A stretch of DNA of 11,882 bases. Origin: Ophiocordyceps camponoti-saundersi (nom. inval.) (taxonomy: Eukaryota; Ascomycota; Sordariomycetes; Hypocreales; Ophiocordycipitaceae). A program made the position numbers and the translations under genes. Below are positions 1 to 7,870 of the stretch, piece after piece. Positions within the stretch are counted from its first letter, which is position 1; the number at the start of each line of letters is the position of its first letter. The notes under the pieces were generated by a model. It saw only the letters and a list, made by a program, of their open reading frames with translations. It ran no database searches and was not told the DNA's origin. The stretch is from positions 1 through 11,882 of the forward strand of contig PDHQ01000673.1 in the NCBI GenBank assembly GCA_003339415.1. The letters run 5' to 3'.

Positions 1-117
1 CGAAGGGTTAGTAGGAATAAAAGGAGATAAGAACGTCCGGTGCCGAGGAAAAAAAAAAGCCCTCTCGAGAGGGTTATAAAAGCACTTAATCTGCGCTATA
101 AATATAATATTAGCTAG
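1..117 (+). pseudogene. Possible integrase core remnant
   Basis: A weak match only. In the frame starting at base 30 the bases read RTSGAEEKKKAL, which resembles the E-R-S-G-G...R-A-x-x-L stretch near the end of the copia integrase core. The distance to the downstream W-G-Y-x-V-Y-V motif at about 127-147 is roughly 25 codons, whereas copia elements usually have 60 or more residues there. If the match is real, DNA has been lost between about 75 and 117 and the frame has changed. An A10 run at 49-58 and a perfect 14-bp palindrome at 60-73 lie at this place. Confidence 0.3.
60..73. repeat. Perfect 14-bp GC-containing palindrome beside A10
   Basis: CCCTCTCGAGAGGG is its own reverse complement and lies one base after an A10 run (49-58). 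It sits where the integrase core appears shortened, so it may mark a rearrangement junction. The arrangement looks like a bacterial terminator on the minus strand, but the window is fungal, so that reading is not adopted. Confidence 0.7.
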
Positions 118-675
118 CTGCACGCCTAGGGCTATACGGTATACGTAACGAAGCTAAAGGAAAAAATCGTAAAATTAAAGAAGATAGCTCCCCGCGCTTA
201 GAAGGGTTATCTTATCGGTATTAAAGGTTTATATAGCTATATCTTTAAGATATAGCTTCCTAAATAAGAGACCGTTATTCGGGCATAAGATATACGCTTT
301 ATTAATTGTGCCGGGGCCCCTACTATTAAAGAAAACCTATTAGTTAAATTTAGGGCTTATTTAGAAGAAAAAAAGGTTAAAGTTATTAATTTTAAGCTAA
401 TTTCTCTTCCCTTTAAAGAGAAGGGGTAGGAATAACGTTCCCGTAGCTAAAATAGCAGTATTAGCATTTTATAGCCCTTTTCTACACTAAATAATAAGTA
501 ATAACCGAAAAAATATCTAACTACTATAGCCGGATTATTAAATTTATCGCGCGTTAAAAAGGAATTTATAAGGCTATTAAAAGAGCGATTTAAAACGCCC
601 GAGAGAGACCCTTCGCACCTTCCCTTACTAAACGCCACGCCTAATTAAGGCAACGAGGCACCGCGCCCAATTTCT
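118..675 (+). pseudogene. Ty1/copia integrase C-terminal region and IN-RT linker, degenerate
   Basis: The frame starts at base 118. It reads LHA*GYTVYV, equivalent to the copia stretch H-L-R-x-[FWY]-G-C-x-A-Y-V, then IAPRA*KGYLIGI, then YSYIFKI*LP, then VIRA*DIRF. This series (P-R-A-x-x-G-Y-L-x-G-Y, then I-F-R-I-W-x-P, then V-I-R-x-R-D-V) is diagnostic of the region just after the copia integrase core. All breaks are TAG/TAA, as expected of RIP at TGG, CAG or CAA. The frame stays coding-like through a lysine/glutamate-rich linker to about 660. It then gives way to the next frame near an A8 run at 676-683, consistent with one 1-base indel. The short antisense open frame here is an accident of this sequence. 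Confidence 0.8.
235..257. repeat. 23-bp near-perfect inverted repeat in the integrase remnant
   Basis: AGCTATATCTT and AAGATATAGCT are exact complements separated by one T. They lie in the coding register of the copia integrase region (reading SYIFKI*L) and probably arose as RIP turned CA/TG to TA. Confidence 0.75.
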
Positions 676-682
676 AAAAAAA

Positions 683-2692
683 ATGCCTAAGGGTCTCCCG
701 TTAATTAAAAAAGCTAAAAAGGCATAATTACTACCTATATCTATAAGCCTTCCTAGCTCTTAGATCGATTATAATAATTATAATAATCCTAACGAATTAG
801 CTAGTACCTTATAGCTTTAATAAACCGATCTAATACCCGATAAATAACCCTCTTAATATATACGCGAGGTATCGATACTTTCTTTTACCTTAACCGATAT
901 ATAACGCCGTAAGCGCTATTTATCCGAGGAGATCTAAGGTACTAAACTTACGAGAAGATTAAAAAGGCTTATATAGGCCGATTTAGCTACTAAAAATATC
1001 GTTAAGATAGCTACGCCGCACGTTACCTTCGCTAATAAAGACGAATATATTAGTAAGGCGCTTATAATAATTCTCTTAGCCTTAGCTGCGGAAACCTTTA
1101 TAAGCTATACCCCTAGTAATTATCGTACCGCGAAAAAACTCCCTAACTTCGATAAATAATAGGTGCCCGCGATAAATAAAAAACTTAATAAACTATACTA
1201 AAAGGGCGCTTAGGAGCTTATACCGAAGCCTTACGATATAAAAACCCTTCCTAAGCGTTAGGTATATATAAAAAAGCCTATTAAAAGCGCAGATCTAATA
1301 GCGAAAGCCCGCTAAGTTATCCGCGGAGATTATAATCTTATAGATCAGCTAGTTAAAAACCTTTATATTATAATAGCGTATTAATCGTCCGTTTATATCT
1401 TCCTTACGCTTATCGCTATATAAAACCTTAAATAAGCTAAGTTCGATATCGTAAATACCTTTATTAACGCTAAACTTAATAAAGATATCTTCGTTAAATA
1501 GCCTTACGGCTTTAAGGATAAATTAGGCCGCGTTTGCCGCCTAAAAAGGGACCTTTATAGCTATCAAGCCTCGCCGCGCTAGTAGTTCGAGCGTGCAGCT
1601 AAAAATCTAGCTAATCGCGGATTTAAATAACTTAACTCCGAGTTACGCCTTTATCGCCACGCTAATAGTAGCCTCCTCGTTCTTTATATAGATAATATCC
1701 TCCTTATAGTACCGATATAAGTATAGATTAATAATAAGGCTGCAATTCTCGATAAATTATATAAGGTTAAATACCTTAGAGAGCTTTAGGAATTCCTTAG
1801 CCTTAAGTTCGATCGCGATTATTAGGCCCGTATTATTCGAGTATATTAAACCTCCTTTACCCGTAAGATTCTTAAGCTATTCGATACCGACGATTTAAAG
1901 CCTATAAAAACGCTATAGCTAATAAAGTATATAATTCCTTATAACTAGAAAGAGGCCGAGATCGCGATAAAGGCCACGATATAGCAGAAACGAATAGGCA
2001 GCCTTAATTAGCTAGCTCTAAGCATAAGGCCCGATATTACGTATAGCGTAAAGAAGCTATCGAAGGCAAATTCCTATATAACTTACGCCTATCTAGCTAC
2101 GATAAAGCACCTTTTCCGCTATTTACGCGGCACGCCGTCTCTTAGTATTATGCTTAGAAGAGCGGCCTATAGTAAGGACCTTTAGCTACGCGTCTATTCT
2201 AACGTATTATTCGCGGACGATTAGGTAACCCGCGCCTTAATAGCCGGGTTTATTATCTTCCTCGCTAGTAGCCTTATCGCGTAGCGCTTAAAGCGTTAGA
2301 CTATCGTTATAACGAGCAATATAGAGGCTAAATTTATAGCCCTTACGCCCGCTAGGCTTATAACGATCTAGCTCTCTAATATTATTTAAGATACTAGCTA
2401 TAAATAAAAGAGGCCTCTCGTAATATTTACTAATAGTTAGAACGCGAGGTTAGCCGTAATTAACCTACTTAATAAGGCACGCACGAGGCATATTAACCTA
2501 TAATATAAATAGATTATCTAGAGGTATTAGATAGGCTTTTTTAATCTATAATAAATAGGCATAGAAGATATAATCGCAGATAGCTTAGCGAAGGGTCTAT
2601 AAGCGAATAAGTATTAGCAGTTCGTACGCTAGCTAAATTTAGCTATACTAAGGAATAGGGGCGGCTCTAGTAGCTTAAATATTAAGAAATAA
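683..2692 (+). pseudogene. Ty1/copia reverse transcriptase and RNase H, degenerate
   Basis: One register holds from about 683 to the TAA at 2690-2692, some 670 codons. Reverse transcriptase begins near 1142. Motifs in order are KGA*ELIPKP (1202), KAR*VIRGD (1304, family K-A-R-x-V-x-R-G), FDIVNTFINA (1442, with the first catalytic Asp kept) and YIDNI (1685-1699, family Y-x-D-D). The second Asp of that pair is Asn, a tGA-to-tAA change typical of RIP. RNase H follows. Y-S-D reads YSN at about 2197, then AGFIIFLAS (about 2243) and SNIEAKFIALTP (about 2327), matching the family S-S-T-E-A-E-Y/F motif with its Glu kept. The C-terminal tail HINL*YK*I and DIIADSLAKGL (about 2492-2600) is the typical copia end. 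The enzyme would have copied element RNA to DNA. It cannot be active now because of dozens of stops and the lost catalytic residues. Confidence 0.93.
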
Positions 2693-2727
2693 TATTACGA
2701 TAGTTATTCTTTAGCCTGCCCGGCCTT

Positions 2728-2735
2728 AGGGGCGG
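2728..2735 (+). promoter_or_regulatory. Candidate polypurine tract (plus-strand primer site)
   Basis: AGGGGCGG lies 35 bases after the pol stop and directly before a TATTATATAA sequence that could be a RIP-altered TG-initial LTR start. Retroelements prime plus-strand DNA at a purine tract that abuts the 3' LTR. A similar GGGGCGG at 2657-2663 lies inside the coding tail and is not followed by a suitable LTR start. The assignment is inferred from position and composition. Confidence 0.4.
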
Positions 2736-3264
2736 TATTATATAATATACCTTATAGTTTAGGCTATAACCTACTTAGGGCTTAAGCCTAGTTAGGTCCG
2801 TATATTAGCTATACTAAATTAGTATAAGAAGGGCACTATTAGCCTACTTAGTAAAAGTATAATATAGCTAAGTATCTAGATAGCTTATATACCTTAATAG
2901 TTAGTAGTAGCAGTTACGTACCGAGGTACTTAACTTTTAATAATATTTTATAAAAATATAACTATTATTAGTCTTTACTATATCGTAAGGGCGAAAAATT
3001 AGATATAAAAAACCGGGCGTAGGAAGCTATAAGAGGTAAAGATAAATAAAGTAATAATACTCTCTTCCTCGTAAAGAACGGTAGGTTATATAATAGGCTA
3101 TCTAGAAAAGATATAAAAGGCCCTTTTCTTTCCTAAACCCTCCCCTCTTCTCTTCTTCCCTTCTTCTCCTCTCCTCCCCTCCTTTTCTTCTTCTCTTTAG
3201 GTAAGGCGAGGAGCGACGATAACGACGATAATAATTAAAGTAAGCGATAACGTTATCTATAATA
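2736..3264 (+). repeat. Candidate 3' LTR of the copia element
   Basis: The segment starts with TATTATA directly after the purine tract and could end at TATAATA (about 3257-3263), a short inverted match consistent with RIP-altered TG...CA termini. It contains a TATA box and a pyrimidine tract, as expected of an LTR promoter. About 530 bp is a reasonable LTR length. Such short AT matches carry little information and the 5' LTR is outside the window, so neither border is firm. Confidence 0.3.
3112..3199 (+). promoter_or_regulatory. TATA box with long pyrimidine tract (LTR promoter-like)
   Basis: TATAAAAGG at 3112-3120 is followed by about 80 bases of almost pure C/T on the + strand (about 3121-3199). 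A TATA element followed by a CT-rich stretch around the start site is a common arrangement in filamentous-fungal promoters. Its position inside the candidate LTR fits an LTR promoter reading rightwards, which would drive element RNA from the 5' copy. Methylation of RIP-altered DNA would normally silence it. Confidence 0.4.
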
Positions 3265-3539
3265 TACGTAGCAGCGACCTTTATTAATAACCCTACTAAC
3301 TTAGTTTTTTTATATAGTTATTTTTTTTTATTCTCTAATAAGTCCTTACGTTTCGTATAATAACTTTATATTTACCCTTTATCGCACAATATCCCCTAAT
3401 AAGGCTTACTAAGAATAGAAAGTAATAAAAATATTTAATATTAGAGAAAAACTCTTTTAACTATTTACCCTTATAGTAAGTAAAAACGATAGCATATACC
3501 GGATAAGAGGAGATACTAATATATAGTATAAAGGATAAG
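3265..3539. other. AT-rich spacer, no gene seen
   Basis: This stretch holds T runs (for example at 3304-3310 and 3321-3330) and scattered stops in every frame I tried. I see no coding motif, tRNA or clear repeat. It may be the flank into which the copia element inserted, or the edge of the next element. Confidence 0.5.
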
Positions 3540-4330
3540 GAGAAGCGCCTAGCGGCGCTCCTTAGCGATAATATCCGGGTAAGGTCTCTAAATATAATAT
3601 TATACTAAGATATTATAAAGCGCGTGCTATAATAGCGCGGACGCCTACTAATATATCTAATAGTAAGCCGCGCCCCGATATTATTAAGCTTATATAATAT
3701 TTGCTAGAAGAACTTTAGCCCTTTTAAAGAATATTTCTCGTTTAAGTCCGGTAAGTACGCGATATATATATTTCGTTCGCGGGGAGCGCGGTATTATACG
3801 ACTATAATTACGGCAGCGGCTACGGATTCGGTTATAGATATAATTATAGTTACTTAGAATAAAAATAATAACGATATTAAACTTAAGGTTATAAATTATA
3901 CGAAGTAAGTTAAGATTATTATAGCTATTTTAGGTATAATATAAGCGTTAAGAGATATATATAAATATATATAGTTAACTTAGTACTTCTAGGGTTAGTC
4001 GAGGATAAGGATAACTAAAAGATATTAAAAAGGAGGAAAATAAAAGTTTACTTTTATATAATATAAATAGTATACGCTAAGTATAGATATAAGCGGGAAA
4101 TATAAAGAAATAATTATTATATAGCGATAACTAGAATAATACTACGGGGGTTATTAGAGAGTATAATAAGGTTATAATAATAGGAGGCTATAGTAAGCCT
4201 AAGTAGGCGTCTCTAGTTCCGATTAAGGAGAAGGGTAAGGAGACGTAGCTATAACGGTTATAATAAGAAATATACGTAAAGATATCTAGCGCGCTTATTT
4301 CTTACGAATAATATTACTATATAGAGGAGC
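3540..4330 (+). pseudogene. Strongly RIP-altered coding-like stretch, unidentified
   Basis: In the + frame with codons starting at multiples of 3 (for example 3723), the sequence between about 3700 and 3960 reads with few breaks and a protein-like composition. It includes NFSPFKEYFSFKSG, then a stretch rich in A, T, I and V. Breaks are TAG/TAA only. Further right, TAG/TAA codons are dense, which would suit a glutamine-rich ancestor or simply noncoding DNA. There is no zinc knuckle, protease, RT or transposase motif. A retrotransposon gag-like protein is possible but not shown. The segment has almost no CA/TG from 3816 on, the most thorough RIP in the window. Confidence 0.3.
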
Positions 4331-4349
4331 GTGCTAAAAGGTTACTTAA

Positions 4350-4420
4350 TAATATATATATAAATATAATATATATTTTAAACTTTAAAGTTTAAATATA
4401 TATATATATTTAAATATACG
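4350..4420. repeat. AT-rich palindrome
   Basis: Positions 4377-4396 form a perfect 20-bp palindrome centred between 4386 and 4387 (TTTAAACTTT and its complement). With one bulged T at 4376, the pairing continues through alternating AT on both sides to at least 4369/4403, and more loosely to about 4350/4420. Such DNA can extrude as a cruciform. It could be a functional centre or a by-product of extreme AT enrichment. Confidence 0.7.
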
Positions 4421-4525
4421 GGGAGTATATTTTAGAGTAGTAGATATATATTAAGATTAAGGGTAAGATATATTACGATCTTATTATTAGAAGTTAATAT
4501 TATAGAGACGTTTATATATTATATA

Positions 4526-4546
4526 ATATATATATATATATATATA
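4526..4546. repeat. (AT)n microsatellite
   Basis: Twenty-one bases of uninterrupted alternating A/T lie in flanks that are themselves TA-rich from about 4512. Simple-sequence DNA with no coding content. Confidence 0.85.
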
Positions 4547-4559
4547 AGATAGTAAGGAT

Positions 4560-4817
4560 ATATACCTTAAAGTAGTAAAATAATTATACTTAATTTAACC
4601 TTAGGATAATAATAGTTAAAAAGGGGGGAGGAAAGGGGAGGGGGTAGTTTATAGTAGTTTACGCCCGTAGCCTTACTAATCGTACCTTCGATAATATAAT
4701 ATTATACGTATATAAAAGTAAGTTAGTCCCTAAGGTAGGGGTGGCCTAAGTAGCTTAGTAGGTATATTAGGTATAATAAGTATAAACTAGGTAAGATAAG
4801 TATAAAATACGGTAAAA

Positions 4818-4855
<38 letters not shown>

Positions 4856-4876
4856 AAAAAAAAAAAGAAAAAAATA
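4560..4876 (+). other. Noncoding segment ending in a long A tract; possible non-LTR element 3' end
   Basis: A G-rich block (about 4621-4646) and a run of related short units of the AGTATA/GGTATA type (about 4757-4808, with ATAAGTATAAA appearing twice) lead into A30 at 4820-4849. A further A-rich stretch with few interruptions continues to 4876. A sequence ending in a homopolymeric A tract is what a LINE or SINE inserted by target-primed reverse transcription leaves behind. I cannot see an RT domain upstream or define a target-site duplication, so the type of element is an inference. Confidence 0.35.
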
Positions 4877-5011
4877 ACGTAACGGAGTAGAATAAAAAAA
4901 CCTATTAAGTACGAATTTCGCGTTACTATTTTTTTTTTCTTCTTTATTTTCTCGTAAAATTTAATATAAGAACTATTTAATAAAAACGCTAACTACTAAC
5001 TAAGAAAGAAA
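4877..5011. other. Spacer upstream of the large degenerate frame
   Basis: AT-rich DNA with a T-rich stretch at about 4930-4950 (T9 followed by CT-rich bases). It could hold the promoter of the downstream degenerate gene, but I see no definite TATA or CAAT element. CAAT would in any case be destroyed by RIP. Confidence 0.35.
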
Positions 5012-7561
5012 ATAAAGGAGAATTCGATATTAGGATTAGAGATATTAGTAGCTATACTATAAGCGATAAACTTCTTTAGGGGGGTAACGCTAAAAGCTAG
5101 ATTCTTACCTCTTATCTTAGGATATTTAATAAGCATGTAATCGGATTTATCGGGCATAAGTAGTATTCTTAAAAAAGTAGAGAAAACGATTCCTACGTTA
5201 CTATAATTCGAGTAGCTAAGCTAGTTTAAGCTACGGCTATAGTAGCTAGATTAATATAAGCTATTACTAGATATATACGAGGAAAAGGAGGTTAGAATAT
5301 TAAACGGAGTAGAACCGTTTACCGATATCGTAAATTAGTAAATATACTATACGGACCTATTCGAGTTTCTAAAGGACGCTAAGTAGTAAAACTAATACTT
5401 ATTATTTAGCTTATAAGTATTAATAAGGATTCTATAAAAAAGGCTTACGAATACTATATATCTTACGGATAATATGCTAGAAATAATAGCTAAGTATAGT
5501 AATAAGCACGATAATAAGATATTTCGAGGAAAAGTAAGATTCTCTACTTATAGCCTTAAAAAGCGGCTTAGCGAGCACGAGCTTATTAGCGGACTAGTTA
5601 ACTTTAGAGCGAAATTAAATAACGGGGGATATTACTAGGGCAGTTTTTTATAGGACTAGGGAACGTAAATACTTATACTATTTAACCTATAAAAGGAGGG
5701 GAGGGAGGAAAGGGCAAAATATATAGTAAAGGCATAGAAAAAGATCCTATACTTATAGGGAAAAGGAGTAGCGTTCGACTATATTATTATGCTATATATA
5801 AAATAAAAGGAAAAATAGGAATATAGCTACCTTTCGATAATAATACTTTAGCACTAAAGTAGGGGATTTATTAGATATAAGCTAAACCGCGTTACCGAAA
5901 TCGCCGGTATTAATATTTCGAGGATAGTATAATATAGAGAGGTAAGATAGTCGATACCTAGGCTAAAACTCCTTATACGAGATTAAGTTATACCGGAGGT
6001 AGGAGAGAAGCTAATATATATAAGTATAATCGATATAGTTATATTAAGCTTATATAGGATAGCGGCTAATAAACTTAGTATTATAAGTTTAGAAAGATAA
6101 GGGGATATAAAATACCCTTTTAAGGCTAAAAAATAGAGAACGGATAAGGGTTACGATAGGAGTAAGAAACTAATAATAATAGGAGGGATATGCTTATTTT
6201 ATATACCGCCCTTATACTAGGTATTTAAGATAGATAGACTATTTACGCGTGCGTAAATAGAAGGCGATAAAGCGGGACTAGGTAATTATTAAGGACCGGA
6301 TAAAGGAGGCGAAATAATATAAAGCGAAGAATATAGTATAGATACGTAATAGGAGGAGATAGATAACGTGGGAAAAGATACCGGAGGAATAATATCTCTT
6401 ATAGCTAGCTTTATAGATAAGGTTCTTATAAGTTTAGTAGGAAGTAAAAATAAGGTAAGAGGAAATAAAAAGGTCCGGTACTATTTTTAAGCTAATATTT
6501 CCCTTTTTTTATAAGGAGGAGCGGAAAGGGAAGGCGTTAAAGGAGAGAGAGAGGGGATAGTAGTAAGTATATCTTATAAAGAAGGAGTGTAAAATACTAT
6601 ACTAAGGGATATAGCAGAGAGGACGGGAGAGCTAAACGTATCGGAAATATTAGGTACGCGAAATAAGCGTAACGAAAATCTAAAGGAAATAAGAGAGGAG
6701 AGGAAGCGGAAAGAAAAGGACGCGCGGAATAATAAGATAGAGGAGAAAAAGAGAGGTAATAGTTCGAGTAAGATAGTACTAATAAGGAGCGCGGTAAAGG
6801 ATACGGAGGATACGCGTAAGGCTATACCGTAAAGGAGAGATTTATAATAAGCTAATAAAGCTAAAAACGAAACCTACGCTATATTATTAACGGTAGGTCC
6901 GCGAAAGCGAAAAAGGAGGCTAGCTCGCTATATTATAAAGACCGAGAGGAAGAGGAAAAGCACGAAGACCGAGAGGAAGAGGAAAAAGGTGCTTAATTTA
7001 GAATAACCGAGATAACGCGAAGTAGAGGCTACGAATACGGAGGAAAATATAAATAAGGAAGAGGTGGTAGAGGCGGTAAACGAAATATCGAAATTTAAGG
7101 TATCGGGAATTAGGATATATATAAATTACGAGGACTAGATGGAGAAATACTATATAGAAGGAAAAAATATCTTAAAACTCGGTAAGGCTAGATTAAGTAT
7201 AGTAAAGAGCGGAAGGAAGATCTATATAAAGAATAGGCATAGGCAGGACACGGTGCTAAAATATATAGGAATAGGTATATTTATCTTAGCCTAACCGCTA
7301 AGTCTAATAGTAGGCGACGCGTAGAGGTAGATTAATATCGCAGTTAAAAGGTATTTAAGATAAGAGCTATTAGAAAGAAAGGGTAAAGCGGGGATAAGAG
7401 AGGAGCGTAAAATAGTAAAAAATAAGAAAAGGTAAAATATAGGGAATATAAAGTTAAGTAGTAAAGGGATATCGAGTTAGTAAAGATAACTATAAGGGAA
7501 GCGTGCTAAGTAATATAAAAAAAATATTCGGTTCCGATTTAGTAAGAGTAAGTATTTATAA
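5012..7561 (+). pseudogene. Large degenerate gene of about 850 codons, family not recognised
   Basis: A single register (codons starting at 5012, 5465, 6323, 6617, 6938, 7139) can be followed to the TAA at 7559-7561 with no frameshift. Breaks are TAA/TAG, the products of RIP at CAA, CAG or TGG. One stop-free run lasts about 80 codons (6590-6828). The proposed start is ATA at 5012, a possible former ATG, followed by KENSILGLEI; this is uncertain. The N-terminal half has readable stretches such as EEKEVRILNGVEPFTDIVN (about 5279) and GKVRFSTYSLKKRLSEHELI (about 5529). The C-terminal half is highly charged, with RKRKEKDARNNKIEEKKRG (about 6707), a 9-residue K-T-E-R-K-R-K repeat, and NRHRQDTVLKYIGIG (about 7222). 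I see no RT, transposase, helicase, zinc-knuckle or tyrosine-recombinase signature, though RIP can erase Cys and His. It could be an element-borne gene or a duplicated host gene. Confidence 0.55.
6937..6990 (+). repeat. 27-bp tandem repeat coding a basic 9-residue unit
   Basis: AAGACCGAGAGGAAGAGGAA occurs at 6938 and again at 6965, a period of 27 bases or nine codons. In the register of the surrounding degenerate gene each unit reads K-T-E-R-K-R-K plus two residues. The two units are nearly identical and contain no CA/TG except at GCA and TGC. The clustered Lys/Arg would suit a nuclear localisation or nucleic-acid-binding segment, which is an inference. Confidence 0.8.
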
Positions 7562-7730
7562 GAGAGGGGGAGAGAGAGAAAGGATATTTTTTTTTTCTTA
7601 TAGATTTATTAAATAATATATAATTCCTATCTACTCTTACCGCTATCGCTCCGTCGAAAGGAGAAATATCGTTATTTTATATATAGAGAATTATTATCTA
7701 GCCTATACCTATATAAGTAAAAGTAAATAA
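7562..7730. other. AT-rich spacer, no gene seen
   Basis: The stretch has a purine block (GAGAGGGGGAGAGAGAGAAAGG, about 7562-7583), then T10 (about 7587-7596), then mixed AT-rich DNA. No motif is recognisable. The + strand changes here from purine-rich to pyrimidine-rich. Confidence 0.45.
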
Positions 7731-7870
7731 ACTTAAACTTTTATATCCCTTCTAGTAAAGTAATAAGACTTATACCTCCCTACCTTTTTAATTATCCTTA
7801 GTTAAGTTATAAGATAATAAAACTTAAACTTCCCTATCTTTTAGTTTTTTATTAGTTAAGTTATAAAGAG
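7731..7870. repeat. Degenerate tandem repeat, unit about 54 bp, roughly 2.5 copies
   Basis: The unit at 7768-7821 aligns without gaps to 7822-7868. About 36 of the first 46 positions agree, including ACTTA...CCCTA and the exact 15-base block TTAGTTAAGTTATAA. A more diverged partial copy starts at 7731 with ACTTAAACTT and ends near 7767. Many mismatches are C/T or G/A, so RIP could explain much of the divergence. Confidence 0.65.

Larger units (their letters stand above)
1..3264 (+). mobile_element. RIP-degraded Ty1/copia retrotransposon, 5'-truncated by the window
   Basis: The order integrase, reverse transcriptase, RNase H on one strand is the Ty1/copia order; in Ty3/gypsy, integrase follows RNase H. 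Gag, protease, most of integrase and the 5' LTR would lie left of the window. The element is dead. Glutamine and tryptophan codons have become TAG/TAA through C-to-T or G-to-A changes at CpA/TpG, and methionine codons read ATA. Only one frame change is needed between the integrase end and the RNase H end. The right border at about 3264 is uncertain because it depends on a proposed LTR whose partner is not visible. The family call rests on several motifs in register and is secure. Confidence 0.9.

Noticed and set aside
49..73. Palindrome next to an A run, resembling a rho-independent terminator on the minus strand
   Set aside because: Such terminators are bacterial, and RIP plus copia show a fungal nuclear genome. 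Kept only as a palindrome and possible rearrangement point.
447..638. 63-codon open frame on the minus strand with a GTG start
   Set aside because: It lies antisense to the copia integrase/RT linker, uses a non-ATG start in a fungal context, and has no recognisable domain. It is open only because the sense strand lacks the complementary triplets.
683..760. ATG at 683 as the start of a separate gene
   Set aside because: The frame from this ATG is the copia RT register and meets a TAA after about 14 codons. It is inside a polyprotein remnant.
3540..3660. Small GC-rich inverted repeats (AGCGCC/GGCGCT at 3544-3559 and GCTAT/ATAGC near 3627) as tRNA or other RNA gene
   Set aside because: The stems are too short and there is no cloverleaf, A-box or B-box pattern.
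5012..7561. LINE ORF1 or Starship captain (DUF3435-type recombinase) identity for the large dead frame
   Set aside because: No CCHC knuckles and no recombinase R...HxxR...Y pattern could be read. Length and charge alone do not support either call.
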